From NCBI GenBank assembly GCA_947258565.1, contig CAMYJB010000015.1, positions 1 to 64,000 on the forward strand: DNA of 64,000 bases. Reading direction: 5' to 3'. Position 1 is the stretch's first letter; the number at the start of each line of letters is the position of its first letter. A program made the position numbers and the translations under genes. The notes beneath the pieces are model-generated. The model worked only from the letters and a program-made list of their open reading frames with translations. It did no database searches and had not been told where the DNA came from. Positions 9,484-17,624 of the stretch are shown here, piece by piece. This DNA is from an uncultured Woeseiaceae bacterium (lineage in GTDB: Bacteria > Pseudomonadota > Gammaproteobacteria > Steroidobacterales > Woeseiaceae).

Positions 9484-10443
9484 ATGCTAGGGAAAAAGGA
9501 CAAACCCGCCGAACACCAGGGATTCATCAAGCGCCTGCGCGCCCGACTAAACCGGGGCGACAGCTGGCTGACCTATGATCTCGCGAACCTGGCCCCGGGC
9601 GGCAAGATCGACGAGAACGCGCTCGAGGACCTCGAATCGCTGCTCGTCATGGCGGACGTCGGTATCGACACGACGACGCGCATCATCGAGGACCTGCAGA
9701 AAAGCCTGGCGCGCAAGGAGCTGAAGGACCTCGACTCGCTGCGTCGCGGCCTGCGCCGCTCGCTCATCGATATCCTGTCGCCTGTCGAACAGCCGCTCGA
9801 CATCGACCCGCAGCACCAGCCCTTCGTGATCCTGATGGTGGGGGTCAACGGTGCCGGCAAGACCACCACGATCGGCAAGCTGGCACGGCGATTCAAAGAC
9901 CACGGACTGTCGGTCATGCTGGCCGCCGGCGATACGTTCCGCGCGGCGGCCGTCGAACAGCTGCAGGCCTGGGGACAGCGCAATGACGTCCCGGTCGTTG
10001 CGCAGCAGAGCGGCGCGGATCCTGCCGCGGTGATATTCGACGCCTGGGAAGCAGCGAGGGCTCGCGGCGTCGACGTGCTGCTCGCGGACACGGCCGGCCG
10101 GCTGCAGAACCAGCAGGGCCTCATGGACGAGCTTTCAAAAATCCGCCGCGTGATTGCGCGGCGGGACGAGACAGCACCACACGAGATCATGCTGGTGCTC
10201 GACGCGAGCCAGGGCCAGAACGCGCTGGTGCAGGCCCGGAAGTTCCACGACGCGCTCGGGTTGACGGGCATCACCGTGACCAAGTTGGACGGCAGCGCCA
10301 AGGGTGGCATCCTGCTGGCTATCGCCAACGAGCTGCAGGTGCCGGTGCGGTTTATCGGCATCGGCGAAAAGGCCGAGGACATGCAGCCGTTTGTCGCCGA
10401 AGAGTTTGTCGATGCGCTCCTCGCGAGCGGCGGACGGGGCTGA
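9484..10443 (+). CDS. ftsY: Signal recognition particle receptor FtsY
   Basis: A 319-residue SRP-family GTPase, the membrane docking partner of Ffh. Visible motifs: G1 GVNGAGKTTTIGKLA (residues 120-134), insertion-box motif AAGDTFRAAAVEQL, G3 DTAGR (202-206), G4 TKLDG (266-270), and GIGEKAEDMQPF at the C-terminus. The acidic A domain that makes the E. coli protein long is essentially absent, leaving a short basic N-terminus, as in many bacteria. It heads the ftsY-ftsE-ftsX cluster; 11 bases separate it from ftsE. Confidence 0.98.
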   Translation: MLGKKDKPAEHQGFIKRLRARLNRGDSWLTYDLANLAPGGKIDENALEDLESLLVMADVGIDTTTRIIEDLQKSLARKELKDLDSLRRGLRRSLIDILSPVEQPLDIDPQHQPFVILMVGVNGAGKTTTIGKLARRFKDHGLSVMLAAGDTFRAAAVEQLQAWGQRNDVPVVAQQSGADPAAVIFDAWEAARARGVDVLLADTAGRLQNQQGLMDELSKIRRVIARRDETAPHEIMLVLDASQGQNALVQARKFHDALGLTGITVTKLDGSAKGGILLAIANELQVPVRFIGIGEKAEDMQPFVAEEFVDALLASGGRG

Positions 10444-10454
10444 GCAAGGCGCAG

Positions 10455-11183
10455 ATGATTCACTTCGAAAACGTGACCAAGCGATTTCCCGGCGGGCAGG
10501 AGGCTCTGTCCGCGCTGTCGTTGACCATCGACAAGGGCGAGATGGTTTTCGTGACCGGACACTCGGGCGCCGGCAAGAGCACGCTTCTCAAGCTGATCGC
10601 GCTGATCGAACGGCCGACGAGCGGCCAGGTCGTCGTCGACGGCAAGGACACACGCCGCGTACGCCGCCGCAAGATCCCGGCCTATCGCAGGCAGATCGGC
10701 ATGGTGTTCCAGGACCACAAGCTGCTTTACGACCGGCCCGTGTCGGATAACGTTGCATTGCCGCTGATCATCGCCGGCCTGAGTCCGCGCGATGCCGGCA
10801 AGCGCGTGCGCGCCGCCCTCGACCAGGTCGGCCTGCTGCACAAGGAAAAAAAGAATCCCGAAACGCTTTCCGCGGGCGAACAACAGCGCGTGGGCATTGC
10901 ACGGGCAATCGTGACGCGGCCCAAGCTGCTGATTGCCGATGAGCCGACGGGCAACCTCGACCCCGACCTGTCGCTCGAGGTCATGCGCATATTCCGGCGC
11001 TTCAACGAGGTCGGCGTCACGCTGTTGATCGCGAGCCACGACATCGCACTCATCGACAAACTGGGTTGCCGCCGCATCGAACTCGAGGAAGGCCGTCTGC
11101 AACAGGCACCGGACGAGGACGACTTCCTCGCGCATTTCGGCGACGATTACGTGCCGCAGGGAGGCGATGACGGATGGCGGTGA
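10455..11183 (+). CDS. ftsE: Cell-division ATP-binding protein FtsE
   Basis: A 242-residue ABC ATPase that partners FtsX and regulates septal peptidoglycan hydrolases. Walker A is GHSGAGKS (35-42), the signature is LSAGEQQRVGIARA and Walker B LLIADEPTGNLD. The C-terminus (QQAPDEDDFLAHFGDD) is about 20 residues longer than the E. coli protein. It overlaps the start of ftsX by 10 bases, implying coupled synthesis of the two subunits. Confidence 0.97.
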   Translation: MIHFENVTKRFPGGQEALSALSLTIDKGEMVFVTGHSGAGKSTLLKLIALIERPTSGQVVVDGKDTRRVRRRKIPAYRRQIGMVFQDHKLLYDRPVSDNVALPLIIAGLSPRDAGKRVRAALDQVGLLHKEKKNPETLSAGEQQRVGIARAIVTRPKLLIADEPTGNLDPDLSLEVMRIFRRFNEVGVTLLIASHDIALIDKLGCRRIELEEGRLQQAPDEDDFLAHFGDDYVPQGGDDGWR

Positions 11184-12139
11184 CGCGACATTCCGACGCA
11201 GTGGCGCCGCTGCGTTCTTCAGGACCGGTGAGCATCTGGCTCGGGCGTCATGGCAGGACGGCATCGGCGTCGTTCGGCCGGCTCGTGCACCAGCCGTTCG
11301 CGAGCCTGATGATTATTCTCGTCATCGCGGTGACGCTCGCTATCCCCGCGGCGCTCAATCTCGTCATCAAGAACTTCACGGCCATCAGCAGCGGCTGGGA
11401 CGACGCGCTCGACTTTTCCGTTTTCCTGGACACCGGTATTTCAGAAAGCGAGGCGGAGGCGCTCGCCCGGTTGATAGCGCAACGTGCCGACGTGGACGAC
11501 GTGCGCCTGATTACCGCGGAAGCCGCACTGGCGGAGTTCAAGGAACAGTCCGGATTCGGCAGTGCCCTCGATCATCTTCCCGACAATCCGCTGCCGCATA
11601 CCCTCGTGGTCAGGCCGAGCGCTGCGAATACTCCGCAGTCGATGACCCTGCTGCGAGAGGAGCTCGACAGCCTGCCCGAGACCGAACTCGTGCAGGTCGA
11701 CACCGAGTGGGTGCAGCGATTTCACGCGATTCTCGAGATCGTGCAACAGGCCATCATGATCGGTGCCGGCCTGCTCGGTGCCGCAATCATCGTCATCATC
11801 GGCAACACGATCCGGCTCGAGATCCAGAACCGCCGTGACGAGATCGAGGTCACCAAGCTCATCGGCGCGAGCAATGCTTTCGTGCGCCGGCCGTTCCTGT
11901 GGAGCGGCTTCTGGTTCGGGCTGTTCGGATCGGTGCTTGCCCTCGGGCTCGTGCAATACGGCCTGTACCTGCTGCGCCCGACCGTCGCCCGGCTGGCCGG
12001 CCTCTATCAGAGCGGCGTCACCATGCTCACCCTGGACCTCCGGGACAGCCTCGCCATTATCGGCGTTGGCGTGGTACTGGGCCTCGCCGGATCGTGGCTG
12101 GCGGCGGCGCGCCACATGCGTTCCATCGAGCCGAAATAG
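11174..12139 (+). CDS. ftsX: Cell-division permease-like protein FtsX
   Basis: A 321-residue membrane protein with the FtsX layout: cytoplasmic N-terminus, helix 1 (about 45-65, ASLMIILVIAVTLAIPAAL), a large periplasmic domain (about 70-190) that contacts amidase activators, then three helices including MIGAGLLGAAIIVIIGN and the NRRDEIEVTKLIGASNAFVRRPFLWSG loop characteristic of the family. It forms an inner-membrane complex with FtsE at the divisome. The start overlaps the end of ftsE. Confidence 0.96.
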   Translation: MAVTRHSDAVAPLRSSGPVSIWLGRHGRTASASFGRLVHQPFASLMIILVIAVTLAIPAALNLVIKNFTAISSGWDDALDFSVFLDTGISESEAEALARLIAQRADVDDVRLITAEAALAEFKEQSGFGSALDHLPDNPLPHTLVVRPSAANTPQSMTLLREELDSLPETELVQVDTEWVQRFHAILEIVQQAIMIGAGLLGAAIIVIIGNTIRLEIQNRRDEIEVTKLIGASNAFVRRPFLWSGFWFGLFGSVLALGLVQYGLYLLRPTVARLAGLYQSGVTMLTLDLRDSLAIIGVGVVLGLAGSWLAAARHMRSIEPK

Positions 12140-12219
12140 CCGTATTTTCGACCGTCCCCGCCCTGCGCATGCGGCGCTGCAACATGGCCTCTGCACTCGG
12201 GCATATATTTCGTAACGAT

Positions 12220-12309
12220 TTGTAACTCGCTCTTTTAAAAAGGAATAATTCTGGCATCGTGTCGGAACATTGATGCCAGTTAGCACTCTAATGCGTCGAC
12301 TGCTAAAAT
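12220..12309 (+). promoter_or_regulatory. Candidate promoters of rpoH
   Basis: Two candidate promoters lie before rpoH in the 195-bp gap after ftsX. The upstream one has TTGTAA at 12220-12225, 18 bases, then AATAAT at 12244-12249. The downstream one is an extended -10, TGCTAAAAT (12301-12309), which overlaps the right arm of the CIRCE element described separately. That overlap is what repression of the proximal promoter would require. Both are pattern matches only. Confidence 0.4.
12280..12306. promoter_or_regulatory. CIRCE element (HrcA operator) upstream of rpoH
   Basis: The sequence reads TTAGCACTC at 12280-12288, nine bases, then GACTGCTAA at 12298-12306. The CIRCE consensus is TTAGCACTC-N9-GAGTGCTAA, so 17 of 18 arm positions match and the spacer is exact. 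It ends 28 bases before the rpoH ATG. CIRCE is the binding site of the repressor HrcA, which normally controls groESL and dnaK operons. No hrcA gene is in the window. Confidence 0.82.
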
Positions 12310-12334
12310 CGCCGTACCACAAGGAGAGAACTGA

Positions 12335-13198
12335 ATGACCACAGCTGTAGCGCTTCGAAATCAGGAACTGATGCTGGCCGGACCGGTCGGCAGCCTCGAC
12401 GCCTATATCCAGGCGGTCGGTTCCGTGCCCGTGCTCAGCAAGGAAGACGAGCAGGCGCTCGCGCACCGGTTCCGCGAGGAAGATGATCTCGATGCGGCAC
12501 GCGAACTCGTGCTCGCGCACCTTCGATTCGTGGTGCACATTGCGAAAGGCTACACCGGCTACGGCCTGCCGCTGAGCGACCTGATCCAGGAAGGCAACGT
12601 CGGCCTCATGAAGGCCGTCAAACGTTTCGACCCCGGATACGACGTGCGTCTCGTGTCATTCGCGGTCCACTGGATCCGTGCCGAGATCCACGAATTCGTG
12701 CTGCGCAACTGGCGTATCGTCAAGGTCGCGACCACCAAAGCGCAACGCAAGCTTTTCTTCAATCTTCGCAAGGCGAAGAAGAATCTCGCCTGGCTGACCT
12801 TCGACGAGACCCAGGCAGTCGCCGCAGACCTCGGCGTCAGCCCCGCGGAAGTCACCGAGATGGAGAAGCGGCTTCACGCACGGGACGCAATATTCGATCC
12901 GGCACCGGATGCCGATGACGAGCGTGCGTTTACGCCGGCCGCTTACCTGCCCAGCCCGGACGCCGATCCCGCGAAGCTCGTCGAGACGGCGGACTTCAAC
13001 GACGACGCGTCCGAACGCATGGCTGCCGCCATCAGGACTCTCGACGATCGCAGCCGCCACATCATCGAGAGCCGCTGGCTGTCGGAGACCAAGCTGACGC
13101 TGCACGAGCTCGCCGACGAATACGGCATCTCGGCGGAGCGCGTTCGCCAGGTAGAAGCCAACGCGATCAAGAAACTGCGATCCGCGATGGCGCTCTGA
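12335..13198 (+). CDS. rpoH: RNA polymerase heat-shock sigma factor, sigma-32
   Basis: A 287-residue group 3 sigma factor. Region 2 contains LRFVVHIAKGYTGYGLPLSDLIQEGNVGLMKAVKRFDP; the RpoH box QRKLFFNLRKAKK, which distinguishes it from RpoD and RpoS, lies near residues 145-157; region 4 ends with TLHELADEYGISAERVRQVEANAIKKLRSAM. It directs transcription of chaperone and protease genes. ATG 12335 follows AAGGAGAGAA. The position after ftsYEX is the classic gammaproteobacterial arrangement. A CIRCE element just upstream suggests added control by HrcA. Confidence 0.98.
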   Translation: MTTAVALRNQELMLAGPVGSLDAYIQAVGSVPVLSKEDEQALAHRFREEDDLDAARELVLAHLRFVVHIAKGYTGYGLPLSDLIQEGNVGLMKAVKRFDPGYDVRLVSFAVHWIRAEIHEFVLRNWRIVKVATTKAQRKLFFNLRKAKKNLAWLTFDETQAVAADLGVSPAEVTEMEKRLHARDAIFDPAPDADDERAFTPAAYLPSPDADPAKLVETADFNDDASERMAAAIRTLDDRSRHIIESRWLSETKLTLHELADEYGISAERVRQVEANAIKKLRSAMAL

Positions 13199-13221
13199 GC
13201 GTCACCGTCAATCGAAAACAG

Positions 13222-13250
13222 GAAGCCGCCCTCCGGGGCGGCTTCTTTTT
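13222..13250 (+). terminator. Rho-independent terminator after rpoH
   Basis: A perfect 9-bp stem, GAAGCCGCC (13222-13230) with GGCGGCTTC (13237-13245), a 6-base loop and TTTTT directly after. It starts 24 bases beyond the rpoH stop codon. Confidence 0.92.
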
Positions 13251-13690
13251 GCGCGGCCACAGCTCTGCAGGGCATCAACTTCCTCAGTCGCTGCGCCAGC
13301 GTGCGAAGCAAGCATCCAAAATTGTCGGCCTCATCATTGATGCGGCAGAAGGCCCTTGGGCGATTCCCCGCAATTGAGCACAGTAGCCACAGCGCAGACC
13401 AGGCTGAACTTCACAGTAATGTCACAAGATCTGGGTATTCTCCGCGTGACCATTCGCGCCGGGTACCGGGCAAAGCCAAGCGCATGTCATGCGACATTCC
13501 CGCTCTTGAAGCGTGCCGGATAAGTCGGGTGTGTTCGAGCTTACAGCGATATATGCCTATGAAAAAACAGGTTTGTTGCCGAAGCACGCACGTGGCCGAA
13601 GGCGCATTAAGTTAAACGCCCGGCAATGGCACACGCCATGGTCTACGATCAGAAAGAATCAATACTCGAGCGAATCCCGGAGTGAAATCA
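13251..13690 (+). promoter_or_regulatory. Long leader/promoter region of the nuclease gene, with a Pho-box-like repeat
   Basis: No convincing coding frame in these 440 bases; the short frames lack start signals and homology. At 13409-13426 the sequence CTTCACAGTAATGTCACA contains two TCACA units 11 bases apart, the spacing of a PhoB half-site pair. TATTCT follows at 13436-13441, where a Pho-dependent -10 would sit. The transcript would then have a ~240-base leader. Extracellular nucleases are often induced by phosphate starvation, which is why the match is worth listing; the match to the CTGTCAT consensus is only partial. Confidence 0.3.
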
Positions 13691-16063
13691 ATGGCTATAA
13701 CAATGAATAAAGCACTTAGAGCGAACCCGGCAACACTAATCGCACTTGCCCTTGGTCTAATAGCAATTGCGGCATCACAGCAGGCGCGGTCGGCAACCGG
13801 CGATCCCGTGTTATTGAACGAGGTGCTGGCCAGCCATTCGGGAACCGACAACACCGAATTCATCGAATTGTTCGGCACACCAGGCACGAGCCTTGCCGGT
13901 CTGAGCGTCATCGTCGTCGAAAGTGACGCGTTTTCGCCCGGCACGATCGACCGCCGATTCGATTTCAAGGCATTTCACTCCCTGGGCTCCAATGGCTTCT
14001 TCCTGCTGGGAAATTGCGGCGGCTTACCCGCCAATTATGGCGTGACCCCGGATGCATCGATCTTTTCGAGCTACCTGGAGAACTCCTCGCTGACCGTGGC
14101 ACTGGTCGAGACGGCTTCATTGAGCGGCGGTACGGGCAGCAGCGTAACCGGTGCCGAGGTTGTCCGCGACGCGGTCGCGCTCACTGATGGCGATGCCGGC
14201 GACACATTTTTCTTCGGCGCGCCGGTCATCGGGCCGGACGGCCCGTTCTTTCCCGCCGGGGCACGACGGGCAGTCGATGGTGTCGATACCGATACGGTGG
14301 CCGACTGGGTTTTCGGGAGCTTTTTCCTTCCGGGCGCCAATACGCCCGTCGGCGGTGGCCTGGACGGCTGCGCGCCGCTCGAAGTCAGCATCCCGGAAAT
14401 CCAGGGGGACGGCCAGTTTTCGCCATTCCAGGGCGAGACCGTCGAGACGACGGGCGTGGTGACGCTGGTCACCGCCAACGGGCGTGACATGTGGATCCAG
14501 GATGTGGATGGCGATGGCAATCCCGCGACGTCGGACGGTATTTTCGTGGACGATCGCAACAGGCTGTTCCCGCAGCCGGAAGTCGGCGACATCGTCACCA
14601 TCACTGGTCAGGTCGAAGAGCTGCAGTTCGGAAACGCGCTGCCGCTTACCCGAATCGATGACACCGAGCTGGTGTCGATCGACTCGACAGGCAATCCATT
14701 GCCTGCGGCAGTTCCGCTGGTCGACCTGCCTAATGAGCTGGTGGAAAACGGCATCGATTTCTGGGAACCGCTGGAGGGAATGCTGGTCTCCGTAAACAAC
14801 GGATTTGTCGTGGCAGCTACATCACGATTCGGGGAGTTCGGTATGCTGCTGCAGGCCGACGCAAACGCGGAACTGGGATCCGGTTACTTCTCCCAGACGA
14901 AGCAGATTCTCATCCGGAGCCTGGGTGGTGGCGACGTTGACTACAATCCCGAGCGGATTTTGGTCGACGACGCGAGCATCGACGACCCGGTAATCGTAAC
15001 GCCGGGCGATCGCATTCGCAGCCTCGTTGGCGTCGTCGATTACACATTCGGAAACTACAAACTGCAGCCGGCCAGCGTGAACGTCAAGAACCACAAGCTG
15101 CCGAAACTGCCGGTCAGCCGACGCTCAGGCGGCTTTGGCAATACGTCGATTACGACCTATAACGTCGAAAACCTGTTCGATCTCATCGACAACCCCGACA
15201 AGGACGATGAAGGCAGCACGCCTTCTCCGGCAGAGCTGGAAACACAACTGTCAAAACTGGCACTGGCCGTGGAAATCGAACTGGCACTGCCCGAGATCCT
15301 GGTCGTCCAGGAGGTCGAGAACACGGCCATTCTGCAGGCGCTTGGCGATCGGGTGAATGCGGCTGCCGGCACGAACTACACAGCCGTGTCGTTCGAGACC
15401 AGCGATGCTCGGGGTATCGAAGTCGGCTTCCTGTGGGATGCAGACAGGGTTAGCCTGATCGAGGCGTTTCAAATGAGCGGGCCCGATGTCGAGGCCGCTT
15501 TTGGTCCGGGCAGTGCGAGCCCCGGCCGAGAACCGCTCGTCGGAGTTTTCGATATCGAAGGCAACGAGGTAACCATTATCGGCAACCACTTCAAGAGCAA
15601 GGGAGGAGACGACCCGATATTTGGCGTGAACCAGCCGCCGATTCGCATTACCGAAGCTCAGCGCAAGGATCAGGCGCAGGCGGTGCGCAATTTCGTGAAC
15701 GGTCTGCTGGACGCCGAACCGGGCGCCAGGGTCATCGTTGCGGGCGACCTGAACGACTTCCAGTTCGGCGAGCCGGGTGAAGGGCCGGACCACCCGCTGG
15801 CTATCCTGGAAGGCGGCGCCGGTGAGATTCCCCTGACCAACCTGATCAACCTGGAGAAACCTGCCGAAGCCTTTACGTTCGTGTTTGACGGCAACAGCCA
15901 GGTGCTCGACCACATACTGATCAGCCCGGGCCTGATGGACGACTACACGGCAGTCGATATCCTGCATTTCAATGCCGGGTATCCCAGCGACCTGGGCGAC
16001 GTACCGGGCACGCCGATTCGTGCCTCGGACCACGATGCCGTGGAAGCACGGTTTCGGCTCTGA
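13691..16063 (+). CDS. Secreted multidomain nuclease (endonuclease/exonuclease/phosphatase family)
   Basis: A 790-residue exported protein. After a signal peptide (cut near ARSATG) comes a lamin-tail-like domain (LLNEVLASHSGTDNTEFIEL), an OB-like nuclease-associated region (VETTGVVTLVTANGRDMWIQD), and a C-terminal EEP fold. The EEP part shows TYNVENLFD, QEVEN (catalytic Glu), IIGNHFKSKGGDDP, VAGDLNDFQFGE, LDHILIS and ASDHDAVEA, that is, the metal and catalytic residues of the family. It resembles ExeM/NucH-type extracellular DNases. ATG 13691 is eight bases after GGAG, better than the GTG at 13682. Likely role: using extracellular DNA as a phosphorus or carbon source. Confidence 0.9.
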   Translation: MAITMNKALRANPATLIALALGLIAIAASQQARSATGDPVLLNEVLASHSGTDNTEFIELFGTPGTSLAGLSVIVVESDAFSPGTIDRRFDFKAFHSLGSNGFFLLGNCGGLPANYGVTPDASIFSSYLENSSLTVALVETASLSGGTGSSVTGAEVVRDAVALTDGDAGDTFFFGAPVIGPDGPFFPAGARRAVDGVDTDTVADWVFGSFFLPGANTPVGGGLDGCAPLEVSIPEIQGDGQFSPFQGETVETTGVVTLVTANGRDMWIQDVDGDGNPATSDGIFVDDRNRLFPQPEVGDIVTITGQVEELQFGNALPLTRIDDTELVSIDSTGNPLPAAVPLVDLPNELVENGIDFWEPLEGMLVSVNNGFVVAATSRFGEFGMLLQADANAELGSGYFSQTKQILIRSLGGGDVDYNPERILVDDASIDDPVIVTPGDRIRSLVGVVDYTFGNYKLQPASVNVKNHKLPKLPVSRRSGGFGNTSITTYNVENLFDLIDNPDKDDEGSTPSPAELETQLSKLALAVEIELALPEILVVQEVENTAILQALGDRVNAAAGTNYTAVSFETSDARGIEVGFLWDADRVSLIEAFQMSGPDVEAAFGPGSASPGREPLVGVFDIEGNEVTIIGNHFKSKGGDDPIFGVNQPPIRITEAQRKDQAQAVRNFVNGLLDAEPGARVIVAGDLNDFQFGEPGEGPDHPLAILEGGAGEIPLTNLINLEKPAEAFTFVFDGNSQVLDHILISPGLMDDYTAVDILHFNAGYPSDLGDVPGTPIRASDHDAVEARFRL

Positions 16064-16098
16064 TGGCACGAAACCCGTTCTTGATTAATGGTGAATCA

Positions 16099-16135
16099 GG
16101 CACAGCCGGTGGGGTGCAACCCCGCCGGCTGTGCC
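16099..16135 (+). terminator. GC-rich hairpin after the nuclease gene
   Basis: An 11-bp stem (GGCACAGCCGG, 16099-16109, with CCGGCTGTGCC, 16125-16135), with GGGGT/ACCCC extending the pairing inside. It is 36 bases past the stop codon, a sensible terminator position, but no T run follows. Confidence 0.5.
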
Positions 16136-16163
16136 GGTTCGATTGAGGTAGCGGGGGATCGCC

Positions 16164-16373
16164 ATCGGCTTACTAAGCAGGTCTGGAAGAATTGTCGTCG
16201 CGGCCACGCTCCTGGCGGCGGGTTGCGCGTCGCAGGAGGGCGTCGCGGACAGGGACGCACAGCCTGTAAGTTGCCCGCCAAATACGACATTGCGCTGTTT
16301 CCAGCGCGCGCCAGCGCCCGAGGAATGCAGTTGCGTCGATCGGGGAAAAATTGAGGCCTTGCTCGAACGCTAG
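16164..16373 (+). CDS. Small cysteine-rich lipoprotein with no canonical start codon
   Basis: An open frame from the stop at 16149-16151 to TAG 16371-16373 encodes a convincing short lipoprotein. It has a basic stretch (SRSGR), a hydrophobic segment (IVVAATLLAAGC) with lipobox LAAGC, then a body with Cys pairs (SCPPNTTLRC, ECSC) ending DRGKIEALLER. Small Cys-rich lipoproteins of this layout occur in related gammaproteobacteria, from memory. No ATG, GTG or TTG exists before the signal peptide; GGGGGATCGCC precedes ATC 16164, which I take as the nominal start. It may use a rare start codon, be a start-codon mutant, or reflect a sequence error. It is in no standard gene call because of this. Confidence 0.5.
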   Translation: MGLLSRSGRIVVAATLLAAGCASQEGVADRDAQPVSCPPNTTLRCFQRAPAPEECSCVDRGKIEALLER

Positions 16374-16422
16374 TTCGCCCACATTAGCCGACGACGAATG
16401 GTGAAGCGCCGGTAGACGCGGC

Positions 16423-16740
16423 CTAGACGTAAACCCTGCGCCGGTAACGCACCCAGCCGCCGTCCTCGACGCCCAGAGGATCGTGGTGCGTCCAGTGCAC
16501 CAGCCCGCCGAGATCGTTCCATTCGTACATGCCACGGAAATGGACCCGGTCACCGAGTGACAGCGGTATCCGGTCAGCGAGATCGACGTTATGAGCGATC
16601 AGGAGTGTCTGGCCGGCGCTCAACTGGATAACGAAGCGCTGGTGCCGCGATCCGTCGTCGTCATCGGACAAAAGGCGCCGGACGAAGCCCGTGTCTTCGA
16701 TCCAGCGGCCCGTGTCGGTCTTCGCGTAGGCTGATCGCAT
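16423..16740 (-). CDS. DUF3465 family protein
   Basis: A 105-residue protein matching DUF3465 from its core: GFVRRLLSDDDDGSRHQRFVIQL, GQTLLIAHNVDLADRIPL, GDRVHFRGMYEWNDLGGLVHWTHHDPLG. The order of motifs and the short length are typical. The family has an OB-fold-like pattern and no assigned reaction. Family members usually carry a signal peptide; here no clear one is visible (MRSAYAKTD), so the N-terminus may be shortened. It follows the OmpA-like gene on the same strand at 90 bases. Confidence 0.85.
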   Translation of the reverse strand: MRSAYAKTDTGRWIEDTGFVRRLLSDDDDGSRHQRFVIQLSAGQTLLIAHNVDLADRIPLSLGDRVHFRGMYEWNDLGGLVHWTHHDPLGVEDGGWVRYRRRVYV

Positions 16741-16782
16741 GCTTGCCCTTCTTGTTGTTCTTGGGCAGACGCTGAAAGCGGT

Positions 16783-16802
16783 GCCAGCCGTCCCTGGCTG
16801 GC
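16783..16802 (-). terminator. Hairpin between OmpA-like and DUF3465 genes
   Basis: A perfect 7-bp stem GCCAGCC/GGCTGGC (16783-16789 with 16796-16802) and a 6-base loop, in the gap after the OmpA-like gene. Only a weak CTTTC tract follows on the minus strand, so termination is uncertain. Confidence 0.35.
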
Positions 16803-16829
16803 GCGCTCCCCTGTTTCGGTAACGACCGC

Positions 16830-17504
16830 TCAGGCAGTGATCGGCACCAGCGTGATCTCGACGCGCCGGTTGAGCTGACGGCCCTCCGGCGTCGAGTTGT
16901 CGGCGATGGGGTGATGTTCGCCCATGCCGACCGTCATGATCCGCTGGTCCATGATGCCCTGTGTGTAGAGGTATTCGCCGACCGTGTTGGCACGGCGCTG
17001 CGACAAGTTCATGTTGTGGGAATCGCTGCCGGTACTGTCGGTGTGGCCGGCCACCTCGACAACGGTCTGGTCGAATTCCGTCAGCACTTTGCCTACTGAA
17101 TTCAGCACGCTGAAAAACTGCGGCCGCAATGCGGCGCTGTCCGTATCGAAGGTGACGTTGCCCGGCATGTTGAGCGTAATGTTGTCGCCCGTTCGCGTCA
17201 CGCTGACGCCCGTGCCCTGCAGCTCGGCGCGGAGCTTGGCTTCCTGCCGATCCATGTAGTGACCGACAGCGCCGCCCGCGAGGGCGCCGACGCCGGCGCC
17301 AATGAGTGCGCGCTGGCGCCGCTCAACGGCATCGTCGCCGGACATGAGGCCCGCCACGGCGCCGGCCGCGGCACCGATCAGCGCACCTTTCGTTGCCTTG
17401 CTCGTCTGCGACTCGCCGGTATACGGATCGAGCGTCTCGCAACCACTAAGAATCGCGGCAATGCCCGCAATCGCGAATATGAATTTTCTCGTCTTCCTGC
17501 CCAT
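16830..17504 (-). CDS. OmpA-family peptidoglycan-binding lipoprotein (YiaD-like)
   Basis: A 224-residue outer-membrane lipoprotein: lipobox ILSGC near residue 21, then a glycine-zipper region (KGALIGAAAGAVAGLMSG and ALIGAGVGALAGGAVGHYMD), then the OmpA C-terminal domain (VTFDTDSAALRP, VEVAGHTDSTGSDSHNMNLSQRRANTVGEYL, GMGEHHPIADNSTPEGRQLNRRVEI) that binds diaminopimelate. It probably tethers the outer membrane to peptidoglycan. Start 17504 follows GGGAGA at eight bases; the longer frame lacks a ribosome site. It is monocistronic or linked to DUF3465. Confidence 0.93.
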   Translation of the reverse strand: MGRKTRKFIFAIAGIAAILSGCETLDPYTGESQTSKATKGALIGAAAGAVAGLMSGDDAVERRQRALIGAGVGALAGGAVGHYMDRQEAKLRAELQGTGVSVTRTGDNITLNMPGNVTFDTDSAALRPQFFSVLNSVGKVLTEFDQTVVEVAGHTDSTGSDSHNMNLSQRRANTVGEYLYTQGIMDQRIMTVGMGEHHPIADNSTPEGRQLNRRVEITLVPITA

Positions 17505-17624
17505 AGCGAAATCTCCCTGAAACCCTGACGTGAGTTTACATTGCCAATTGTAGCGCTGTGTGACTGAACGCACACTTAACCGTTGCGTTTATGGTCAAAT
17601 ACCGCCCAGGATGCGGGAACGGCG

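Noticed and set aside
9573..11264. 563-codon minus-strand open frame opposite ftsY-ftsE
   Set aside because: Antisense to three well-supported genes; contains no motif.
16088..16354. 89-codon plus-strand frame starting at ATG 16088
   Set aside because: It begins inside the hairpin after the nuclease and is out of frame with the lipoprotein signal at 16164-16373, which is far more protein-like.
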